A DNA stretch of 16,178 nucleotides from Phycisphaerae bacterium (GTDB lineage Bacteria > Planctomycetota > Phycisphaerae > UBA1845 > Fen-1342): the NCBI GenBank assembly GCA_020058145.1, contig JAGVEP010000487.1, positions 1 through 16,178 on the forward strand. Reading direction: 5' to 3'. The translations under genes and the position numbers were made by a program. The notes under the pieces are model-generated. The model did no database searches. It saw nothing but the letters and a program-made list of their open reading frames with translations, and had not been told where the DNA came from. Position 1 is the stretch's first letter; every line of letters begins with the position of its first letter. Positions 6,143 to 11,391 of this stretch are shown in pieces.

Positions 6143-8056
6143 ATGATGAAACGTCCCAGAATTACTCCGCAGATGCTGGCCTCGCTGGGCCTCGCGTGCT
6201 TGACCATCGCGGTATTTGCCCTGCTGCCCGCCGGCTGCCCAAGTACGACAACTGACCCGAATAGTCAGGTATCGGACGGTAACAGCACTACCGGCACCGA
6301 CGCCAACGACCCCAACGGCACGGGCGGCACCGACCCGAACAGTCCAGTTCCCGACACCGACTCGGATGGCGTCCCGAACGCCACGGATCCGGACATCGAC
6401 GGCGACGGTACGCCCAACAGCACCGACGACGACGTGGACGGGGACGGCATCGCCAACGTCAGCGACTCCGACGTCGATGGCGACGGTACGTCGAATGCCG
6501 ACGACACGACCCCGGCCGGGGATGGCGGCACCGGCGGCACCGACCCGAACAATAGCAGCGGCGGCGGAACGGTTCCTCCCGTCCCAGTGAGTGTCGTGCT
6601 TAACGAAATCGCCCGCACCGGCGGCATGGTACCCGATCAGGTGGCCGGCGTCACCTTCACCGGCTTCTCGAACCCGATCATCGACAGCCAGGGCCGCGTC
6701 GCCTTCTGGGGCACCTACGCGGGGACCGGGGCACTCGGGGAATTCGGTTTGTATATCTGGGACACGCAAGCGACCCCGCCCGCGTTACGCCGGATCATCC
6801 ACGACGACCCCGCTACCGCCGGCATCGTGCCCAACCGCACTCTTCCAACCTATTTCGGCAGTAAACGCGCCGACTTCAAGCCGCTCGACCAGCCCATTGC
6901 CTGGGGAGGCGGCGACCGGTTGCTATTCGCCTGTGCACTCGTGGACACGTCCACGGCGTCCAATCGACGGGTCGGCCTGTACCGCTGGCGGGCCAGCGAC
7001 CCGAACCTCGCGCGCGTGGCCGATTTTGAACAGGTTTCCGGGTTGTTCCCGCAGGTGAAGAAAGCGAGCGATGGAACGCCCCTTTTTGACACGACGTTTT
7101 ACCTACCCGGCATCAGCGACGACGGTCTGGCGGTGTTCACCGCGACCTATCAGTACATCCGCGAGAACAACACGTTTCCCTCGGGGCGCGGCGTGTACAC
7201 GAGCACGGGTACGGCGGTGTCTGCCGTTTATGACACCTTCCTGCACCAGAATCTGGCGGTGCCCGAACAGTCGGCCGGCACGCTATTCGACCAGCCCAGT
7301 CTGTTCACGACCATCAACGCCACCGGCGACATTCTGTTCCAAAGTCTGTATACGGGCAGCAACGACGGGCGTGGCGTCTACCTGGTGCGCAACGCCACGA
7401 TCTTCCGCGTGATTGACACCCGGGCGAACGCTTCGTGGCCCGGGCTGCCGCTGGGAGCACAGGTCGTCTACGACCCCAACGCGGAGTTTGCCGTCGCACT
7501 CGGGCCGGCTGGACATATCGGCGTCGACGGGAGTTTGACGGCCAATAACGCCACCAACCACGCCGTGCTTCTGTGGGACCCGAATGCAGCCAGTTGGAGC
7601 ACGCTCACCGGGCTCAATGCGACGCCCGCCGACGCGCTGGCTTCGGGCGTCAACAACAGTGGACAGGCGGTCATCATCGCGGGCGGTAATCCGTTCCTCG
7701 CGAGCGGTGCTGTCCAGACGCAACTGAACGCCACTCTGCCAGCTCAGTTGCAGGGCGCGGCGCTCACGTGGGGCGCCGCCGGCGCCGCCGTGAGCAACAC
7801 CAGTCGCGCGGTGCTGCCGTACGCATACACGGACGGCAGCGGGTCCGGGCTGGCGTTTTGGACGAGTCAGCAGTTGCTGGTGGCGGCGGACAGCAAGCTC
7901 GGCACGCCGACGGGCCTCGCGCAGATTGGCGTGATCTCCGATCCGGAGAGCGATCGGCCCGGCCGGTCGGGGACGCTGGACGATGCGGACGAATTCGTCT
8001 TTCGCGCAATCCTGTCCGACAGTTCACAGGTGATCTACAAGGCGGTCGGGCAGTGA
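6143..8056 (+). CDS. lipoprotein with TSP3 repeats and large unrecognised ectodomain
   Basis: A 637-residue exported lipoprotein. The N-terminus MMKRPR, a hydrophobic stretch (11-28) and the lipobox LPAGC (28-32) predict lipidation at Cys32. A Ser/Thr/Asn/Asp/Gly-rich linker leads to thrombospondin type 3-like calcium-binding repeats (about 71-122: DTDSDGVPNATDPDIDGDG, then DDDVDGDGIANVSDSDVDGDG). A second Gly/Pro linker follows. Residues 150-637 are a large domain with recurring short motifs such as 'dsqGRVAFWG', 'sdDGLAVFTA', 'aTGDILFQS' and 'nSGQAVIIAG', ending DADEFVFRAILSDSSQVIYKA. These suggest a beta-propeller-like or beta-sandwich repeat fold. I do not recognise a catalytic motif. It stands alone, with its own ribosome site, convergent with lpd. 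A cell-surface or envelope role is likely; the ligand is unknown. Confidence 0.75.
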   Translation: MMKRPRITPQMLASLGLACLTIAVFALLPAGCPSTTTDPNSQVSDGNSTTGTDANDPNGTGGTDPNSPVPDTDSDGVPNATDPDIDGDGTPNSTDDDVDGDGIANVSDSDVDGDGTSNADDTTPAGDGGTGGTDPNNSSGGGTVPPVPVSVVLNEIARTGGMVPDQVAGVTFTGFSNPIIDSQGRVAFWGTYAGTGALGEFGLYIWDTQATPPALRRIIHDDPATAGIVPNRTLPTYFGSKRADFKPLDQPIAWGGGDRLLFACALVDTSTASNRRVGLYRWRASDPNLARVADFEQVSGLFPQVKKASDGTPLFDTTFYLPGISDDGLAVFTATYQYIRENNTFPSGRGVYTSTGTAVSAVYDTFLHQNLAVPEQSAGTLFDQPSLFTTINATGDILFQSLYTGSNDGRGVYLVRNATIFRVIDTRANASWPGLPLGAQVVYDPNAEFAVALGPAGHIGVDGSLTANNATNHAVLLWDPNAASWSTLTGLNATPADALASGVNNSGQAVIIAGGNPFLASGAVQTQLNATLPAQLQGAALTWGAAGAAVSNTSRAVLPYAYTDGSGSGLAFWTSQQLLVAADSKLGTPTGLAQIGVISDPESDRPGRSGTLDDADEFVFRAILSDSSQVIYKAVGQ

Positions 8057-8072
8057 TGGAGGTGGCGTGAAA

Positions 8073-8104
8073 CCACAGGCTGGAAGCCTGTGCCACAAGC
8101 TCCG
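8073..8104. repeat. 32-bp hairpin repeat, copy 1 (family C)
   Basis: This is an exact 32-bp match to 8151-8182. It contains the perfect stem CACAGGCT / AGCCTGTG (8074-8081 and 8085-8092) with a GGA loop. It lies in the 135-bp gap between two convergent genes, so it may help end transcription on both strands, although no T-run follows. Confidence 0.85.
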
Positions 8105-8128
8105 CATCTGTGGTACCGGCATTTGTGG

Positions 8129-8147
8129 CACCGGCATCTTGCCGGTG
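8129..8147. repeat. covarying hairpin of family C
   Basis: CACCGGCA and TGCCGGTG form a perfect 8-bp stem around TCT. Compared with the flanking CACAGGCT hairpins, two stem positions have changed in both arms, keeping full pairing. The flanks (TGTGGC before, GAAG after) also resemble the 32-bp units. Confidence 0.75.
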
Positions 8148-8150
8148 AAG

Positions 8151-8182
8151 CCACAGGCTGGAAGCCTGTGCCACAAGCTCCG
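8151..8182. repeat. 32-bp hairpin repeat, copy 2 (family C)
   Basis: This is an exact copy of 8073-8104, with stem 8152-8159 / 8163-8170. It lies 78 bp downstream of copy 1 and ends about 10 bp before the stop codon of the convergent lpd gene. Confidence 0.85.
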
Positions 8183-8191
8183 TCCGGGCGG

Positions 8192-9733
8192 TTAGGCGTG
8201 AATCGCCCGTCCAGCGACGGCCAACGCCGCCTCTTTCAACGCTTCCGCTAACGTCGGATGCGCGTGCGTGCAGCGCGCCAGGTCTTCGCTGCTGGCACCA
8301 AACTCGATCGCCACGGCGGCTTCGGCAATCAGGTCGCCGGCACGCGGGCCGATGATATGCACGCCGAGGATGCGGTCGGTCTTCGCATCCGCGAGGATTT
8401 TGACCTTGCCGTCAATGTGGCCGAGCGCACGAGCCCGGCCATTGCCGCGGAACTGGAAGCTGCCGCTGCGGTACGCGCTGCCGGCCTGTTTGAGCTGGTC
8501 CTCGGTCTGGCCGACGCCGGCGATTTCGGGTTCGGTGTAGCAAACGGCCGGGATGGCGTCGTAGTTGACGTGCCCATAGCCGGTGACGAGGTGCTCGACG
8601 CACGCGCTGCCCTCTTCGGAAGCCTTGTGAGCCAGCATGGGGCCACGAATCACGTCGCCAATCGCATAAACGCCCGGCGCGGCGGTCGCGAAGTGCTCAT
8701 CGACGGGAATGCGGCCCTTTTCGTCGCACTTGATTCTGACGTTTTCCAGCCCGAGACCATCGGTGTTCGGCACACGGCCGACGGCGAGCAGCACGCGGTC
8801 GCAGTGAATGGGCTCGTGGCCCTCGCATTCGACGACGCATTCTGGTCCCTCCCCTTCGTGCCTTCGTCCCTTCGTCCCTTCGTCCCTTCTTGCAGCCGTC
8901 ACCCGCGCCCCGAGGCGAAACTCGATGCCCTGTCGCTTGAAGAGCTTCAGTGCTTCGGCGGCGATTTCCGCGTCGGTGCCCGGCAGGATGCGGTCGAGAT
9001 ACTCCAGCACGGTGACCCGGGCGCCGAGCCGCTGCCAGACCGTGCCGAGTTCAAGGCCGATGTAACCGGCGCCGATCACGACGAGGTGCTTCGGCACTTC
9101 CGGGTACGCCAGCGCTTCGGTGCTGGTGCCGATGCGGTCGTAGTCGAGTTCGACACCTTTGAGTGCGGCCGATTTACTGCCGGTGGCGATCAGGATGTGC
9201 TTGGCCTGTAGCTCGACGGAGATGGCCAAGCTCACCATCCGAGCCCCACGCGCAAGCGTGGGGTTTGCCTGACCCCCGGCTTGCGCCGGGGGCTCGGACG
9301 GGACGTTGTCGCGCCCCGAGGCTGCCTGACCCCCGGCTTGCGCCGGGGGCTCGGATAGCACGTTTACGCGCCCGGGCCCCGCCAGGCACCCGTGACCCGC
9401 GTACCGTGTGATCTTGTTCTTTTTGAACAGCGCCTCGACGCCCTTGGTGAGCCCGCCGACGAGCTGGTCTTTGCGCTTGAGCAGCGCCGGCAGGTCCAAC
9501 TCGACGTTACCGACCTTAACGCCATGCGCGGCGAGCGTATGGCGCGCTGCGTGATACTGCTCGCTCGATTCGAGCAGCGCTTTGCTGGGGATGCACCCGA
9601 CGCGCAGGCACGTGCCCCCGAGGACCGGTTCCCGTTCGATGCACGCGACATTCAGACCGAGCTGTGCGGCCCGCACCGCCGCCACGTAGCCGCCGGGCCC
9701 GGACCCGATGACGATCAAGTCGTGCTGGTTCAT
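8192..9733 (-). CDS. lpdA: dihydrolipoyl dehydrogenase (E3) with in-frame repeat insertions
   Basis: E3 reoxidises dihydrolipoamide of 2-oxo acid dehydrogenase complexes or the glycine cleavage system, passing electrons through a disulfide and FAD to NAD+. All key parts are visible: FAD loop GSGPGGY (10-16), redox disulfide TCLRVGCIPSKALL (Cys42, Cys47), the second FAD site IATGSKSA (about 182-189), NAD loop GAGYIGLELG (221-230), YAIGD (356-360), and HAHPTLAEAL (490-499) with the catalytic His-Glu pair. At 513 residues it is about 40 longer than usual. The excess is a palindrome-encoded insert (about 125-170, with SEPPAQAGGQA twice) and a short 8-bp tandem-repeat insert (about 283-297). Both lie where loops or hairpin turns are expected and keep the frame, so the enzyme is probably active. 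The start ATG 9733 has GGAG six bases upstream. It lies 20 bp after the PLP enzyme gene, probably one operon. Confidence 0.93.
   Translation of the reverse strand: MNQHDLIVIGSGPGGYVAAVRAAQLGLNVACIEREPVLGGTCLRVGCIPSKALLESSEQYHAARHTLAAHGVKVGNVELDLPALLKRKDQLVGGLTKGVEALFKKNKITRYAGHGCLAGPGRVNVLSEPPAQAGGQAASGRDNVPSEPPAQAGGQANPTLARGARMVSLAISVELQAKHILIATGSKSAALKGVELDYDRIGTSTEALAYPEVPKHLVVIGAGYIGLELGTVWQRLGARVTVLEYLDRILPGTDAEIAAEALKLFKRQGIEFRLGARVTAARRDEGTKGRRHEGEGPECVVECEGHEPIHCDRVLLAVGRVPNTDGLGLENVRIKCDEKGRIPVDEHFATAAPGVYAIGDVIRGPMLAHKASEEGSACVEHLVTGYGHVNYDAIPAVCYTEPEIAGVGQTEDQLKQAGSAYRSGSFQFRGNGRARALGHIDGKVKILADAKTDRILGVHIIGPRAGDLIAEAAVAIEFGASSEDLARCTHAHPTLAEALKEAALAVAGRAIHA
8853..8892. repeat. 8-bp tandem repeat (CCTTCGTC) inside lpd
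   Basis: About 4.5 units of CCTTCGTC/G run from 8853 to 8892. They encode the charged stretch DEGTKGRRHEGEG in lpd (about 284-296). An 8-bp unit shifts frame unless gained or lost in threes, so the number present keeps the frame by selection or chance. Confidence 0.8.
9241..9355. repeat. three-hairpin repeat cluster (family B) inside lpd
   Basis: Three palindromes lie in a row. CCCCACGC-GCAA-GCGTGGGG is at 9244-9263. CCCCCGGC-TTGC-GCCGGGGG is at 9273-9292 and again at 9330-9349. The last two sit in exact 33-bp direct repeats (9266-9298 and 9323-9355), 57 bp or 19 codons apart. The first is the same element in the opposite orientation: both read GAGCCCC, a variable stem, a GCAA loop, then GGGGT on their own strand. 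All three are translated in frame. Confidence 0.85.
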
Positions 9734-9753
9734 CTTGCGCTCCGCGGTCGTCG

Positions 9754-11211
9754 CTACGCGACCCCCGCCGGCGTGGCGACCACCGCCTTCGTCTTTACCC
9801 GGTTGAGCGCCTGATCCAGGTCGGCGATGACGTCGTTCGGATGTTCCCCGCCCACGCAGAGCCGCACCATATTCAGGGGGATGTTCGCCAGGCAGCGGCC
9901 GGCTTCGCCCTGCTGCTGATGCGTCGAGATCGCCGGGATCGTCGCCACGCTCTTGATCCGGCCGAGGTCGGTCGCGCGCCAGATGCGCTGCAGGCCGTCG
10001 AAGAACTTCCGCGTCGCTTCCGGCCCGCCTTTGACACAGAACGACATCAGGTGCCCGTAGCGGTTCACCGGCTGGCGGTACTGCTCGTCATCCTCGGCGT
10101 CCACGAGCCACATGTACTTGCTCGCCAGTTCGTGCAACGGATGGTCCGGCATGCCGAGGTACTGCACGCTCTCAATTTGCGGGTGGTCGCGCAAAAACTC
10201 GGCCACCTTTTCCGTACTGCGGCTCATCAGGTCGACCTTCGACCGCAGCGTCCGCATGTCGTTCAGCGTCATGATCGCCTGCATGGGGTGCAGGTTCGGC
10301 CCGTGATCGCGATTCGGCAAATACTTGACATATAGCGAGAAATCCCGCTTCAGATCGTCATTGTCGATCCGGCACGTCAGGTTTTTCCGGGCAATCACCG
10401 CCCCGCAGATGCCGAACCCGCTCGACGTGAGCGTCTTCGTCGCCGATTGCACGACAATGTCCGCGCCGTGGCAAATCGGCCGCAGCAGGGCCGGCGTCGC
10501 GACCGTCGAGTCGCAAATCAGCGGCAGATTGTGGCTGTGCGCGAGGTCCGCGACGGCCTGGATGTCGAAAAACCCCTGGCCCGGGTTGCTCGGCAGCTCG
10601 CCGTACAGGAAGCGCGTGTTGTCATCGATCTGCGAGGCCCATTCGTCGATATTCTCCGGGTTGCGTACCCAGCGGCACTCGATGTCGCGCTCCTCCATCA
10701 GCCGCACCTTGAACTGCTGGAACGTCCCGCCATAGCACTGGGCGGTGGCGACGAAGTTGCGCGGCTCGTGGGCGTGGTGCCGTTTGTGGACGAGGAACGG
10801 CTGGACGGCGGTCATGATGGCCGCCATGCCGGACGAGGTGGAGGCGCAGGACGTGTCGCCCGCGAAGCCGTAGCCCTCCAGCAGCGCGAGCGTCCACTCA
10901 TAGTAGTAGGTCGAGGGGTTCGCGATGCGCGAGTAGCACCAGGTGGGGATCAGGTAGGCCAGCGCCGCGGCCATTTCGTCGGAGTCGCGATAGGCCTGGG
11001 ACGAGCTCATAAAGACGGGCTCGATGATCGCCCCCTGGTAGTCCTCGATGGCGTCTTCGACGGTGTAGAGGCCGTGGACCGCGATCGTGTCGAACTTCCA
11101 CTTCTTGACCACGTCGCGGATGTACTTGTCCCGCCGGGCGAGATAGGCGTTGTTTTTGTCGATGTACCGCTGCATCCCCGGTGTAATCTTGATTTCGTCG
11201 CCGCCGTACAT
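9754..11211 (-). CDS. PLP-dependent trans-sulfuration family enzyme (Cys/Met metabolism)
   Basis: A 485-residue fold-type I PLP enzyme of the cystathionine gamma-synthase / O-acetylhomoserine sulfhydrylase / cystathionine lyase superfamily. Visible motifs are YSRIANPST (93-101, phosphate-binding from the partner subunit), SCASTSSGMAAI (121-132), ICDSTVATP with the pyridine-binding Asp (232-240), QSATKTLTSSG with the Schiff-base lysine at about 259, and the C-terminal VRLCVGGEHPNDVIADLDQAL. It is longer than the usual 380-430 residues, with an N-terminal extension of about 40 and an insert near 360-385. The normal CDNTF is CDSTV and the usual SATKYxxGH is SATKTLTSSG, so it is a divergent branch and the reaction cannot be fixed. 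Start ATG 11211 has AGGAGA seven bases upstream. lpd follows 20 bp downstream, and threonine synthase, which acts on a homoserine derivative, is nearby. Confidence 0.88.
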   Translation of the reverse strand: MYGGDEIKITPGMQRYIDKNNAYLARRDKYIRDVVKKWKFDTIAVHGLYTVEDAIEDYQGAIIEPVFMSSSQAYRDSDEMAAALAYLIPTWCYSRIANPSTYYYEWTLALLEGYGFAGDTSCASTSSGMAAIMTAVQPFLVHKRHHAHEPRNFVATAQCYGGTFQQFKVRLMEERDIECRWVRNPENIDEWASQIDDNTRFLYGELPSNPGQGFFDIQAVADLAHSHNLPLICDSTVATPALLRPICHGADIVVQSATKTLTSSGFGICGAVIARKNLTCRIDNDDLKRDFSLYVKYLPNRDHGPNLHPMQAIMTLNDMRTLRSKVDLMSRSTEKVAEFLRDHPQIESVQYLGMPDHPLHELASKYMWLVDAEDDEQYRQPVNRYGHLMSFCVKGGPEATRKFFDGLQRIWRATDLGRIKSVATIPAISTHQQQGEAGRCLANIPLNMVRLCVGGEHPNDVIADLDQALNRVKTKAVVATPAGVA

Positions 11212-11217
11212 GGTGGT

Positions 11218-11223
11218 TCTCCT
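11218..11223 (-). promoter_or_regulatory. ribosome binding site of the PLP enzyme gene
   Basis: AGGAGA on the minus strand, six bases before ATG 11211, decides this start over an in-frame upstream ATG at 11265 that has no such site. Confidence 0.75.
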
Positions 11224-11254
11224 GGAGCGCCGCTGCGGCCCTCTATCGGACAAC

Positions 11255-11284
11255 AGCATACACAATGTGCGGCGGGGTGGCCAA
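11255..11284 (-). promoter_or_regulatory. candidate promoter of the PLP enzyme-lpd operon
   Basis: On the minus strand, TTGGCC (11279-11284) and TATGCT (11255-11260) are 18 bp apart, giving a leader of about 35 bases. The same TATGCT box precedes both propeller genes. Confidence 0.4.
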
Positions 11285-11312
11285 GGGTGTGCGCCGGAAT
11301 CGGCGGCCGTGG

Positions 11313-11334
11313 CGTCGGCCCCTTGTGGCCGACG
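11313..11334. repeat. dispersed palindrome family A, copy 2
   Basis: CGTCGGCC and GGCCGACG form a perfect stem with loop CCTTGT. It lies in the 180-bp gap between the end of the large propeller gene and the PLP enzyme gene, just upstream of the candidate promoter. No T-run follows, so it is not a classical terminator. Confidence 0.8.
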
Positions 11335-11391
11335 TTGGAGAGCGTGTGGCCTCTCATGTCCCCAACGCGGGATGCACGCGACCGGGCCGTA

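Noticed and set aside
7764..8174. Minus-strand frame encoding AQASSLW and HRQDAGAT stretches
   Set aside because: This is the translation of the family C hairpin repeats continuing antisense into the lipoprotein gene, a common source of false proteins.
8073..8182. Two 32-bp direct repeats as a small CRISPR
   Set aside because: There are only two units, the middle is itself a related hairpin rather than a unique spacer, and no cas genes are nearby.
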